Source: Oxytricha trifallax (lineage: Eukaryota > Ciliophora > Spirotrichea > Sporadotrichida > Oxytrichidae). From it: a stretch of 64,000 nucleotides of DNA. The position numbers and the translations under genes were made by a program. The stretch covers positions 1 through 64,000 of the forward strand of contig ARYC01001237.1 in the NCBI GenBank assembly GCA_000711775.1, written 5' to 3'. A model generated the notes under the pieces. That model saw only the letters and a program-made list of their open reading frames with translations, was not told where the DNA came from and made no database searches. Below, in pieces: positions 46,650 to 58,383 of this stretch; within the stretch, counting starts at the first letter, position 1; each line of letters opens with the position of its first letter.

Positions 46650-47843
46650 TCAGTTGCCTTATCTTTGTTACTTGAATTTACTTACTCTCTTTGGTTTCTC
46701 TTCTTCCTGTTCAACCTACTGCTAAGTCTACTAAGGTTTAGTGAAATCTCTCTCTACTACATTTCCAATGATTGCCTCATCATCCTTTTTAACGGTTTAA
46801 CTTTGAGAAATAAGCGAGGGACCAGCTTAGATTTGAGTATCATTTGGGTTAGTTTAGAAATTTGAGGAAGTTTTAAGAATTGATTTAGGCTTAGATGAGA
46901 TTATGTTGGATTTCTTGACTTAATCTATGTTAAGTGAAGCTTTGACTTCCTCTTGATTTATCTCTGCAACTTTCTCCATCATTTTTCTCAAATCCGATGG
47001 CGACTTAGCAATAATTTCAGAAGTTTAAGACTAATTCTTTCTGGCAGATAAATTTGCAGGATCTCTTTTCTAAGACTGTGATATCAATGATTAAGTGGAA
47101 TCAAGACTTCCCTTAAGCTTCTTAATTATATCTTGGTTCTTATTTTAAGACTGGTTCTTCATTCTTTCAAACTTTGCTTAAAAATCTTCCTCATCATCAT
47201 CTTCTTCTTCATAAATAGTTTAAGGTAGAGGTTCTTGCTATACTATCTTTTGAGTTAGACTAACTTCTTTCACTTCCTCTTCTTCTTCCCTAATATCGAA
47301 GAGTCCATCTCTGGTCCATCTACTCTCAGTATCTGGTAACTATTGTCCATCTATGGCAGTATCTAGAAATTTCTACTATGTCTCGCTCAATAGATCACTC
47401 AGGCCTTGTTCTTTCTCGATTTATTTATCAATTTCATCTATCTGATTTTGAATCACTAACAAACGATGATTGTTAAGAATTACTTCAACTTACAATCTTT
47501 TCTTCTCTAAATGATATCTTGACACTCAAAAGCAGTTCTCTCAGCGAAATAGTTGTCTCCAAGAAACACTAAAACTTCATTACTGTGCTTTACCTTCCCC
47601 TTTGTAAAGAATCCAACCTCACTTAATGGAACCTGCAAATAATGTTTAATTATAATGAAAATTGAGTTAACTTACCATAACATGGTTTGTAGATTTTTGG
47701 CTCATATCAATCAGAGTTTAACTTAGCTTTTCATATTCGGTCAATTTACTCTCAAGTTGACGCTTATGATTAGTGTCTGCTGCAAGTTGCTGAAAGATCT
47801 TCCTCTCAGAAAAGTCAAGCTAACTTTTTGTCAAAGCTTCCAT
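46650..47843 (-). CDS. URI-type unconventional prefoldin
   Basis: ATG at 47843 (MEALTKSQLDFSERKIFQQL). A coiled-coil helix is followed by an intron (GTAAGTTAACTC..TTTGCAG, ~47636-47678), then the prefoldin beta region VPLSEVGFFTKGKVKHSNEV and LVFLGDNYFAERTAFECQDI with IIQRRK. These match URI1/Bud27, where the pattern is vPfg..aFmpGklvhtNevtVlLGdn.fa. A long acidic linker (EEEDDDEEDFQ) and the basic ending KPKRVSKFKQQRQGN before TGA 46650-46652 also fit the URI family. URI assembles with RPB5 and the R2TP/prefoldin-like complex for RNA polymerase and PIKK biogenesis. The exact spacing of an intron near 47470 was not fixed. Confidence 0.75.
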
Positions 47844-47886
47844 TTTATCAAATTATTATTCAATTATATATTTATCATCTGTAAAT

Positions 47887-49106
47887 TCATTTAAATGTGA
47901 TTAAAGCTTTTACATTAGAAGAGTAGCAATAAGTTAAGAAATAAAATTTACAGACTAAAATAATATCTGATTAAAGTTGAATTGTAAAATATATCCGATA
48001 TTTCATTAAATTTGAGATTGTAAACTATATCTATATTACTTTTTATTTTTATATGACCCTACCAATTCCTTATGACATTAACTTACTAAATTTCCTAACT
48101 TCTTAATTTGATCATTTTGGCTCTTTTACAGTAAAGTTTAACTTTCTTTAATCTTGAAGGGTCCTCTCTGCGGCCCAATCATAATCAACTAATTATCTAT
48201 AGTCATTGAGACATCTCTCTATGATTAATTGTGTCTAAGTTTTTTATGCTTCTTTTTAGAAATGCTTCTATTTTAAGAGTGCTTCTTTTTGGGGGATTCA
48301 GCATTCAAAATATCAGTTAAAGATTTCTCTTAATTTAGTAAAGAAGATTTTACCTTTTTACTTAGAGGAATTTTTTATATTTATACGGGATCTTCTTTTA
48401 TTACACTTACGTTTAGAGAATCTGTGTTTGGATCTATTTTTATTTCTTTGCTTTGCTGATTGACCAAGGCTTAATTGAAATCTTATTAGTTGCTGTTTTA
48501 TAACTGTTTTTGGTCTTCTATAACTGAATCCGCTAATTGATAATAAAATAAAATAAAAACTTTTTCATAATTGATCTTAGAAATGAGGGTTAATCGGTGT
48601 AAACTCTGAACTATTTAAAATATCTTAATTAGGATTTTCCACATTTGTTACTTGTATCGAACTAATATCAATTTGTGATTTATAGATGTCTGGAAAGAGC
48701 ATTGATGAATTTTTGTGTTTAGGTTTTTAAGCAAGAGACTTTTAAATGAATTCATTTTGCTTCTATTAAAATAGACTAAATCAAAAAAAAATAATTTTGA
48801 ATTTCAGTTATATCTTGCTCTGAGTTCTTCCAGATTAAGTCGCATATCTATAACTGTTTAAGCTTTTATACTTAAATCATTGTAATTTGGCCTTCTTGTA
48901 TCAATTCTACTGATGTAACTTAAAACAACATGAATTATTTGAAAAGATAAATTAAGTTTATTTAAACACTAAAATTAACTTAACAGATCCTGTACTCTCT
49001 GCTAGGAAAGCGGCTGCTCAATAGATTTAGCAAAGCCTGCTTTCTCTCCCACTTCTATTAATCGCATATTCTAAACTACCAAATTTCTTTCATCAGATAT
49101 TTTCAT
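47887..49106 (-). CDS. Charged protein of unknown function
   Basis: ATG at 49106 (MKISDERNLVVQNMRLIEVG). Exon 1 ends QQRVQDL before a GTTAAGTTAATT..TTTTAAG gap. The second exon reads RRPNYNDLSIKAQTVIDMRL and NLEELRARYN. Later segments give MLFPDIYKSQIDISSIQVTN, QQSKEIKIDPNTDSLNVSVI, a Lys-rich stretch (AESPKKKHSQNRSISKKKHK) and DVSMTIDNQLIMIGPQRGPF. It ends near TGA 47887-47889, ~45 bp from the start of the URI gene, if the last intron is placed correctly. No domain recognised. The Lys/Ser-rich tail suggests a nuclear protein, which is only a guess. Confidence 0.5.
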
Positions 49107-49345
49107 AATTCGACACTGAAGTGTGTCGAATTGGTTCAATCTCCTAGGTCTGAAATTATTTAGAACTTAACTTTATGCAATTGAATCATAAATAATTGGA
49201 ACGTGCTAATGTTACGATGTTGAGTGACCTAAATTTTGTGGATGAATCAATCTATCATTGTCATTTGAAAATATAATTATTTTTTTCTGTATTATGAGTT
49301 ATAAAGTAAATAGCACTAATCAATTAATTAAGGCAACCTACGTTA

Positions 49346-49928
49346 TCAAAGTTTTTATAAAATTTTATAAATTATGCTATCATGTTGAGTATGAGCAAGA
49401 TTTATCAAACTTTGGTCTGCTCCTAATTACTGCATACTCTGACTCGCACTTAAAGTTGACTTATTCACAATCTGCGGTAGAGAGCCATTTCTATAATGTA
49501 TAGAGACATTTAAATTGTTTGATTATTCCATATGTGATGAAAGTCCTTTTTTCTTGGGAGAATCTAAAGTCAACAAAGAACTGTGATGTAAAATTCTCAA
49601 AATATGTTGGTATAAGTCATATAAAAAATACATAGTAAAATAAAATTTTACTTAAGTGATGTGCTTTTCTTTATTTTGTGTCATCGAATTGTTTCTATTA
49701 ATTTTCCATGTTATTTTGCCTGAATTTCAAATCATAGTATTTCTCATGCGCTTTCTTCATTTAAAACACTAATCTTTTATTATCTTTCTTGTCTTTCTTT
49801 ATATCTATTATTTCCTATAAAAATTCCTTGCGCAGGCTTTGCACCATTTAAAGATTTCTATACTTGTCCTTTAATTCTTTTATAGTCATTTTATCCACTT
49901 TCTCCTAAATTTTCTCAGCTATTTTCAT
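49346..49928 (-). CDS. Small coiled-coil protein of unknown function
   Basis: ATG at 49928 (MKIAEKIQEKVDKMTIKELK), then KDKKDNKRLVFQMKKAHEKY and NNMENQQKQFDDTKQRKAHH. An intron (GTAAAATTTTATT..GACTTTAG, ~49565-49650) leads to SPKKKGLSSHMEQSNNLNVS and SLPQIVNKSTLSASQSMQQL before TGA 49346-49348. The first half is a strong Lys/Glu/Gln coiled coil and the second is Ser/Asn-rich. Family unknown. The plus-strand frame at 49258-49503 is its shadow. Start and stop are well supported; the intron ends are approximate. Confidence 0.6.
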
Positions 49929-50415
49929 TTTCTAATAGTTACTTTTTTTATTAATAATTTGCAAATAATTATAACATAAATGTGCTATTCTCATCAGTTA
50001 TTCACACATATTTCTAAGGATATTTCGATTATAAAATTTCTTAAATGTAAATTATCTTAAACTATTAAAATAAAGTTATATAATTAAAACTTATATATCA
50101 CGATACTTAGATTTTTTAAGCAATGATTATAGTTTTTACTTGCTTATATATGAGATTTTTCTAGGCGAGTTGATCTTAATTTATAAGTATAACTTTCTAC
50201 AATCTTATCTCTTAAATTCAAGAACTCTTCCTATTAAAGTGTTAATGACAATTATCTACTCTAACTTCCTTTATAATTAATATGCTTAGTACATATAAAA
50301 AACAACATTATTAATTCTATAATTTTATTAGTTCCTCTTTTAACTTATAAGTCGACATATTTCATTCATTCTACTGTGAATCAAATACTTGGTGTCGCAA
50401 AATCAACTCATATTC
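49929..50415. other. Intergenic spacer
   Basis: About 490 bp of AT-rich DNA between two minus-strand genes. No coding block, repeat or RNA gene supported. The right part is the 3' flank of the MORN gene, the left part the promoter side of the coiled-coil gene. Confidence 0.5.
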
Positions 50416-52128
50416 TCATTATTATTTAGCAAGACTCTAGTACTAAATCATTTCGGTCAATTATCCATTTTTCCAAATGCCTTCAATCAAGCAGCTGCCC
50501 TTTTGAAGGAAGCAGCCTTTTCCTTGTTTCTGATCATTATGCCACTCTCCATTCAATTAAGTTAGAACTAAAAAGATTAGATCTAAAAATTTAAATAATA
50601 AGATTGTAGATAGAGACGCCATCGCTTTCAATGATCTAACCCATGCCTTCTTTTTTGTTGTTTCTCCAAGTTCCATTATATATCGAACCATCAAGATATT
50701 CAAATATACCTTCTCCGTTTAAATTTCCCGCACTAAAATTACCCTTATAAGTACCAATCCCAACGAACAACATAATTCCAAAGCCTTCGAATAAACCGTT
50801 GACGAAGTGCCCATCGTAGTGATTTCCATTCTTAAAGTTAAATTGGCCCTTTCCCCAAATCATATCATGTCTCCATTAACCTGAGTATGAGTTACCGTTA
50901 TAGTATTGGATTGTTCCGTAACCTACTTTCAAGTTGTTCTAGAAATTTCCTTCATATCGGTCTCTCGTGGAGGATATGAATATACCTTTGCCATGCATTT
51001 TGTCTCCACTCCACTGACCATCATATAAAGATCCATCAGGAAACAATAATAATTAAAATTAATAGTAACTACAAAAAACAGTAGCTTTCCTCGTCCTTAC
51101 TTTTGATCCTCGTACCATTCTCCATCATATATCGACCCATCTTGATCGTAGTACATTCCATTACCATGTCTCATTACTTCTCCCACGTATTTCGTTCCAT
51201 CGAAGTATATCAATTAATTTTTCACTCTTTGAGTGGTGTCTACCATTGACACAACAAAATTTTCAATCTCCTCTTTGTTTGGATCCATTCGTGCTAAACA
51301 TAAAAGTTTATTTTTGTAAAATAATACTTACAATCATTTGAAGATGGATTTTCTTAGGTGACATTGCTATCTTTATTTCTATCGCTTGTTTCGTCTAAAT
51401 CGTTGTGTGTTGAGATCTTATCGAATTTAAAGAAATCATGTGAAAATATAGAATCTGGAATGTTTTCATCTTAATCCTCGAGTAAATTATTTAAGTTTGA
51501 AGTTGGTTCAGTTTAGTCAGGACCATTTTAAGGATTAAGAACGATTGCTTTATGCTCGCTGATTACTGATTGCTCCTTTAATTTATTGAATTTTTCAAGA
51601 TTTAAAGTAGTTAGATCATGATTTTAGATTTTGTCAGAAATATCATCGTTTGCAATTGTAGTATGTTGTTATAGCACTTTTTTTGAAACCTCTTAATTTA
51701 TTTCTTCTTATTTGCTCAAAACTTAATGAGTAGAATTATTATCTAAAGCAGTCTTTTCGATACTTTGATAGATTCTCTACTCTACAAAATAAAATATACA
51801 AGTATCAAATTATCTAAATTTACTCTTAATTTTGTAAGCTATAAGAATCATACTGTTGCTTAATTTAATCATTTTAGGCTTTCATCTAATTGTTGAATTC
51901 ATGTTACTGCTAAATGTAGTTATTGTGAAAATATTTAATATTTATGAAGTAATATAATTATTATAATATATTGGTTTGCTGTTGAATGAAATTTAAGAAA
52001 TATTGTAGCATTTGTGTAAAAGTCTCTCGAGTAGAACCTATAAAACAAGAATCATAGTTATACTTATGCATAATATAATTTAATTCTTTTATATAGTTGC
52101 CTAAATATACCAAACATAATACAATCAT
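50416..52128 (-). CDS. MORN-repeat protein, probably the C-terminal part of a kinase-MORN gene
   Basis: Minus strand to TGA 50416-50418. At least eight MORN repeats are readable: YFDGTKYVGEVMRHGNGMYY, DQDGSIYDGEWYEDQKQGRG, DGSLYDGQWSGDKMHGKGIF, RYEGNFQNNLKVGYGTIQYY, NSYSGQWRHDMIWGKGQFNF, NHYDGHFVNGLFEGFGIMLF, TYKGNFSAGNLNGEGIFEYL and SIYNGTWRNNKKEGMGQII, then GEWHNDQKQGKGC. MORN repeats typically tether proteins to membranes or the cytoskeleton. Upstream exons (51335-52040) are Q/N-rich with KAQNDQIKQQYDSYSLQNQE. Introns lie near 51080, 51300-51335 and 51795. The only upstream ATG (52128) overlaps the kinase stop (52125), too close for two ciliate genes, so one fused gene is likely. Confidence 0.75.
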
Positions 52129-53781
52129 CTATAGAATAGAAATCTGAATTATTTTCCAAAATTTTGTACCGAATTATTTATCAATTTTTTCCATTTAATT
52201 TTAAATAATTGCTCTATTATAATAGAGTTTTCAGGCCTATGTTAACTTTTCTAATTTTATTCATGACTTAATTTATTCTAGAAATTTTATTCATTTTATT
52301 AATGCATATTCTGAAAATTCTATCGAATAGTCTACCTCGTATACGAACTTATGCTGCTTTCCTGCCCAGTCTTTTTATTCATTTACTTATAAGAACTATA
52401 ATTTTGACTGAGTTATGATTTTCTCTGAGTTTGATAATCCTGATATGAGTTATATTGATTTCTATCGTAAATTTTATAGTTTTATCCATAGCCACGTGTT
52501 TTCGAAGATTCATTTTGATAAAAATCTTCAGTATAGTGCTCATCAAAATTATCGTACTCTTCAAAATCTTAACCATCACTATTAGCAATCTGGTTTTGAT
52601 TTTTATTGTTCAAGTTTGAGCGAACATAGAAAAATTGAGGGTTTTAGTATTTCTAGAAATTCTGGCTGAGTTAGAATTTTTCCATAAACTTTTTCTTGTC
52701 ATAATTCTTTAGCATTTCAACACGCGCTTAAAGATATTCTTGCTAACTTTAGCTAATCAATTTAGTCGAGACTATTTCTCCAAAGTGATTGATTTCGACT
52801 TCATCTTAAAATCTGAGCATTTGGTTTGCATCTAGTCTTGAGGCTTAAATTAATAGAATAACTTGAGGCTTAAATAATTAATGAATATAAGACTTCATCT
52901 TTTTCAAGGCACTTGTTGATCAATGTTTTCAAAATAGGATCTATCTTGGATTGGTATCTTTCGAGTTTCCCACACATTACGTTTTGCTTGATTTCTTATG
53001 GACTACGACCTTCAAATGGATCTTTCTTTGTACACAAGTAATACAGACAGCATCCGAGTGACCAGACGTCAACTTTAGGTGTGAAGTTTACCTTTTCTAG
53101 AATAAGCTCTGGTGCAGAATAGTTCACATGCCCACAAAAGTTGTCCTTCTTTAAGAGTTTCTTGTAGTTGTAAGGCATGCCAATCATATTAAATTTCATC
53201 AGGCCTTTCGAATTGTGAATACGTGTCGGGTGAATATCTCTATGAATCAATCCTTGATCGTGCAAGTAGGAGAGACCTAGACATAGCTGCCTAAAAATAC
53301 AAAGCATTTCTTCTGTTGTAAATCTCTTTTTACAGTAAGACTTCCAACCAGCTATATGGTCAGGTGCCTCCGTTTTGAATATTAAAGTACCGCTGTTTTA
53401 AAAATTGTGACATAATTCAAAAAAGTCAATTAATTTTGCCCATTATTTGACTGTTATCGATAAGTTGGAATTCGTCAACGATACACAATAGATTGGGATG
53501 GTTAAGTTTCTAGAATTCTTTGGCAATATCTATGGCTTTAGTCCTCTTTTCCTTGTATAAAGTTGAGATATCTATACATGTTAATAGATGAAGCTCTGAG
53601 CTATTTGGTATGGCTTCCACTAAAATTTCTCCGTCTCCCTCTTCTGAATAGAGTATGTCAAGATATTCAGATTCTGCATTATATAAGATCGGCTTTTACC
53701 TAAAATGACGATGGTAAGTGCTATTTACAAATATTTTTGTGCTTAAAAAATTACAAATTAGTCAATCCCAAATTTAATCAT
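52125..53781 (-). CDS. Degenerate protein kinase (pseudokinase), NEK-like fold
   Basis: The N-lobe reads EILVEAIPNSSELHLLTCID and KEFQKLNHPNLLCIVDEFQL; the VAIK lysine appears replaced. The catalytic loop is LIHRDIHPTRIH: HRD Asp kept, but Asn of HRDxxxxN is Arg. The DFG position reads FNMIGMP, so the metal-binding Asp is missing. SAPELI, DVWSLGCCLYYL and the C-lobe (KIDPILKTLINKCLEKDE) are normal. Loss of three catalytic residues predicts little or no phosphotransfer. The tail is Q/N-rich (about 52125-52700). A first exon from ATG 53781 is tentative. The frame ends at TGA 52125-52127 exactly where the MORN reading begins, which argues for one pseudokinase-MORN protein with an intron removing the stop. 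Confidence 0.75.
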
Positions 53782-53811
53782 GAATAACTTAATTATCTTT
53801 TAAACTTCAAT

Positions 53812-56229
53812 TCATTTTCTTTTATTCAAATTATATTATAGGTTTTAATTTGTTTAAGAATCATTAGAGCTACTTCCTCTTTCATCAGTTCCTTAATCTT
53901 TACCAGTTCTGCCATTTCCCCCTCTCTCATTATTTTTATTTATTTCATGCCCCCCTCTATTTTGGCTATAAATTTTCATTTCCCTTGAAGCTTTTTGACT
54001 CCCACTTTCTCTGAATTTAGTTTATGACTATAAATCTGTCACCTTGTTGTAATTTGAATAATTTCCCTCATGATAGTCAGTGTAACCAGTATAATTATTA
54101 TATCAAGAATTCGAGTAGGATGAGTTAGCATTTAATTTGTAAGAATTTTAGGTCTTTGTGTAATTTTAAGATTAATGATTTTATTGAGAGTGATTGTTAC
54201 TGCCTTTGGCTTAAGATTGATTATTTACTTCCGATTTTTTCATTACTCAATTATTAAAAAAGTAAGGAATAATGAAAATCTCTGAAATCATTTTAAAAAA
54301 CAGATGCTTTCAATATAGCAATATAATTGTGAAGATTAAATTACAATAAATAGTTTAATTCAATATTCTAGAATAATGGCTATTGGCATTTTATTTAGCA
54401 TTATTTATACATTTATATAATGTAATTTATAAGAAGTTGATATAACTCTGTACTTAATATGAAAACTTACAATTTTTATTGGGAATTTTTAGTGTCATCA
54501 ATCAGCTTGGTTTTGAATGCCTTAAAAACCTCTTGATAATATTTACCTTCACTGAGTTTTAATTATTTTTTATTTAAATTTGGATAGTTTAAACACACTC
54601 TCAAAATATTACTATGATATTAAATCTCAATAAGTAATTTCTAAAATACTATGAATAACTTAATATAACATAACAAGAGTTTCTCAGTGGCAAATCTATC
54701 TATTTTCTTCTAATTTGTTGAAACCTCAAAATTTTTAACTCTTTTGCTCTCAATCAATTTTTTCTTATCTTCAATCTGCTATTTAAGTTATTTTATTCTA
54801 TCTAATTTCTGAGATTTTAATTCATGCAATTACTGCATTTTATCCTAAAGTGTTAATTGATAGCGCTTATTATCTGATTTCAAAGTTTTATACTGTGATA
54901 TTCCAATCATTCAAGCAAATATATTAATATATAATATTTTTATTTATATATGATATAATTCAAAGAGATATTAACTAGATTAATTGCAAATTGATTTTAT
55001 ATGATTAGCTTGTTGAATTTAGTCATGAATGCAAGAGTAGGGATCTAAAATTAATATAAAAATTTATAAGTAAAACCTGCTATTCATTATCCTTTTTCTT
55101 ATAGAACTTTGCCCTTATATCTTATATGCTCATGTTAATCAAGTTCTGTATTAAAAATAAGAAACTATTTATCAAATTATGAATAGAATTCGTGATAATA
55201 AAAATATTCATTGTTATATCTTACGGTTTCTTGGAGTTTATGAAAAAGAGCGTTAGTTGTGTAGAATAAATTCTCAAATTTAAAGACTATTGTAGGAAAA
55301 CATTCGAAATTGGAAAATTAATTTAAATTAAATTAATTATAAATTAAAATCGTGGCAGTTAAAGTTGGCCAATTTAAACGATCTTAGGCTCATTTGATAC
55401 AGAATTCAAAATTAGCTGGACTTTACTATTGGCGGTACTATTTTATCGCATCCCTGGAGCGAAATAACTTCACTTTAATTAAATGCATATAAATTCATTA
55501 AATTACACCCTCACATTAAACTGAAGTTATCTTGCGCCTGTGATTTGATAAAATAGTACCATCAATAAAAAAAGTCCAGCTAATTTTGAATTCTCTATCG
55601 AATGAGCTCAAGATCATCCAATTTGGCCAACTTTGACTGCAATATTTTTATTTATAATAAATTTAATTTAAATTAATTTCCCAATTTCGAATGTATTCCT
55701 ACAATACCAATTCAAAATCATATTCTCGAACCTGACTCATCTATATCAAAGAATTAATATTAATAATCTAGATATTTTGTCGGTGATATATTTATATGGA
55801 ATTATTATGTTATTAAAACTTCTTAAATTAAAATATTACACTTACATCTCTTGCAATTAGCTCAAGGTTTTAGAAATTAACATGAAAATCGACTTTAAAT
55901 TGTGGATCATGCAAGGCTCTTAGTTTTATCAATACATCAACTAGAGAAGAAATTAAAGTAATTAATTAATTGTTACATGTAGATAAAGATTCAAATTATT
56001 CCAGGAATTCTGAACTTTCCTCATCCAATTCAAAGTTAGGATTCTATAAATACACATTTTATTAGAACTAGATTTATCAAAAATATTTGAGAACAATTTT
56101 ATAAACATAGATTTGCATCGAAATATATATTCATAGTGTACAATTTTTTAGGTGTTTTACATTAATTATTTGCACTTACCAAACACAATTAAGTTGTTTG
56201 AGAGCTGAATTGCTTATAATTGGATTCAT
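53812..56229 (-). CDS. Coiled-coil protein gene with a MITE in an exon
   Basis: ATG at 56229 (MNPIISNSALKQLNC). Small introns lie near 56045-56175, 55920-55960, 55770-55850 and 55145-55225. The protein reads NPNFELDEESSEFLEQFESL, DVLIKLRALHDPQFKVDFHV, NFQNLELIARDMSQVREYDF, then the MITE (55290-55704), then KFENLFYTTNALFHKLQET, NMSIQDIRAKFYKKKDNEQQ and a long coiled coil (KRYQLTLQDKMQQLHELKSQ). The C-terminal block (53812-54243) is N/S/G-rich and ends at TGA 53812-53814, with an extra in-frame TGA at 54103-54105 that may mark a separate pseudogene or an unnoticed insertion. Excising the MITE rejoins ..DFELV to FKFEN. Function unknown. Confidence 0.55.
55290..55704. mobile_element. MITE (TTGTAG family), 415 bp, inserted in an exon
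   Basis: Ends TTGTAGGAAAACATTCGAAA and, inverted, TTGTAGGAATACATTCGAAA. Flanks are GACTA and TACCA, a drifted 5-bp duplication (3 of 5). The two arms are inverted over ~150 bp each, including GGCGGTACTATTTTATCGCA and its partner, around a centre with ACCCTCACATTAAA. There is no coding capacity. The terminal ~30 bp match the ends of the SF3-helicase element at 41421-44151. Confidence 0.9.
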
Positions 56230-56486
56230 TTTGCAATTATTATTAATTCTACTCAGTTAAATTGGTGTTAAGAGGTTCAATTAAAATATAGAATTTCCTG
56301 TTTATAGTGGAGACATTTCTGAATCTGATGGAGTTTATCTTATTCTCTCTGTATTAAAATGGTAGCATTTTTATATTATAAATATTATTAATATCTTATT
56401 AGATTATACAGTTCTTTTTAATTATATATTGATATGATTGATAATTATATTTCTTAAATTCATTATATTAATAGGAAAAGTAAATA

Positions 56487-56747
56487 AACCCCATGGTTCT
56501 TTTAAGAATTAAGATAGGGTGGTATTTCTAATTAATCAAAAATTTAATTATTATTGGCCAGAATCAATTTAAAATTAGCGTGAAAACAAATATACACAAC
56601 CTGATTGGTTTAATTTTTAAGGAAAATTATTCGAACCAATAGTTTTAATAATTGGGCTAATCATTAAAATATTACGCCAATAATAATTAAATTTTTGATT
56701 AATTAGAAATACCACCCTATCTTAATTCTTAAAAGGACCATGGGGTT
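56487..56747. mobile_element. Second MITE type, 261 bp with 72-bp inverted repeats
   Basis: Inverted repeats of 72 bp beginning AACCCCATGGTTCTTTTAAG (left) and AACCCCATGGTCCTTTTAAG (right, inverted) differ at one base. They surround ~117 bp of AT-rich DNA. The flanks do not give a clear target duplication. The ends differ from both TBE and the TTGTAG family. It lies in the ~715-bp spacer between 56230 and 56944, where nothing else was found. Confidence 0.85.
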
Positions 56748-56944
56748 TTATATATATAGTGATAAATAATTTTTGAATAAATATATAGAAAAATAATTGT
56801 GAAGTTTTACATAAAATTATAAATGTAATTTATTTAAATTTAGTGATTTACAAAGGTTTTCACATCATTAACTTATAGCTGTGCAAATCTTGATTTTCAA
56901 TTTAAAAACAATAAAATTACGTTTAACAATCAATGTTATGCTAT

Positions 56945-58241
56945 TCATAGTAAAATATTTTTAAAAAAAACTTTATTAAATTATTTTGAATAATTTTCAG
57001 TCTCTATTCTCTCTTACTTTCTTTAGAATAAGCCTTTTTGACATTTCTATACAGTCTTCCTCATAAATCTAGATAGTCCATCCTCTTCTTACACCTGCAA
57101 TGAATTGCTCTCATAGTCTTCTTACTCATATATTGATTAGTTGTAGTTTCCACTTTTAAGTTTTTCTTAAGAATTAGATGAGGTGAGTCCCAACATGACA
57201 GCAATGTAACCAAATGAAAATATGAATCCAAATATAATTAGTAAAAGAACACTGGTTGGAATCTAGGTTGAGTGATTTACGGTGTTTTGAGTGGAAGCTT
57301 AGTTTTAAGTGAATAAACTTAAGCTGCTGGGTGCCATGTATCCTGGCAAATTATCATAATTTTACATTGAATTTTAATTTTAATATTAAAGACTTTGACT
57401 TTAAAAATTAAAAAAGATACAATAAACTAAATCTAGCAAGAAACCTTGTAAGATAACAGAGGGCTACTCAATTAACTTATCAATACCGCTGATATTAGTA
57501 GCACTTATGTATTAATAAATATCTGAGCTGGCATTCATGCTTGGAGCAATTTAGTCTTTAAAATTCTACCATTCAACTATAAATTTGAAGAAAAAAATCA
57601 TCATGAAATTAATGTGCAATTTATTGATAAAATTGATTTTTGAAGAACAGCGCTGCCACCCCTTGTATATCTTTAACATTTCTATAATTTATACAATTTT
57701 TTATTTCTTACACATATTCTACTTCGTGTGATCTTTTGGGTTGTAGAGTGCTTATCTCAATAAAAACAGCAATAAAGTAAATTATTTAATGGGAAAAAGT
57801 AATATTAAATGAAATGTAAATTTGACAATTAATTTTTATAGATATACCAATAGATAATTTCATTAAAATCTTTGGTGATTGCTGTGATGAATTATTGGCG
57901 GCAGTGCTATTCATGGCATCTTCGCATTTGCACTGAGTACCACATATGTTTAGGATTTCTAAGTGAACTTGAGTTGCGTTTTATTTCAACTGTTCTGTTG
58001 TGCATTGAGCAAGGCAGCTCAGATTGCATTATTTATTATATCATTACACAAATTTAATTAAATAAATTTTTGTGGATCAAATATGAGAATATTAGAATAA
58101 TTAAAAAAATAGACATTATTTCTTGGGCTGAGTGAAGCTAGATGCTGACAACAATTAAGCCTGAGATTAGAGAATTTACAAGGAGGCAGCCAAAACAAAT
58201 GATGAGATGGCAAGCTTAGACACTTTTCTTGAGGAATGCAT
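56945..58241 (-). CDS. Type I membrane protein with signal peptide and Cys-rich ectodomain
   Basis: ATG at 58241 gives MHSSRKVSKLAISSFVLAAS LQILQSQA, a clear signal peptide with likely cleavage after QSQA. The next exon is Cys-rich: CNLSCLAQCTTEQLKQ and LEILNICGTQCKCEDA. Further exons read NVKDIQGVAALFFKNQFYQQ, DIYQYISATNISGIDKLIEQ and PSVILQGFLLDLVYC. One transmembrane helix, VLLLIIFGFIFSFGYIAVML (~57205-57270), is followed by a polar cytoplasmic tail ending near TGA 56945-56947. Introns with GTAAG donors lie near 57690-57730 and in the AT-rich gaps. Family not recognised; the architecture suggests a surface protein or receptor. Confidence 0.65.
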
Positions 58242-58383
58242 TTTTATAATTATAGACAATTTAAAAATAATTATATTTAATCTAGCATTAATTTGATGAA
58301 ATAATTATCAATATCAGATTTATAGATAATTCATAAGAGATTAAAAAGTTAAAATTAAGGTAATATATAACAATTATCATTAT

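Noticed and set aside
49258..49503. Plus-strand 81-codon ORF
   Set aside because: Antisense to the well-supported second exon of the 49346-49928 gene.
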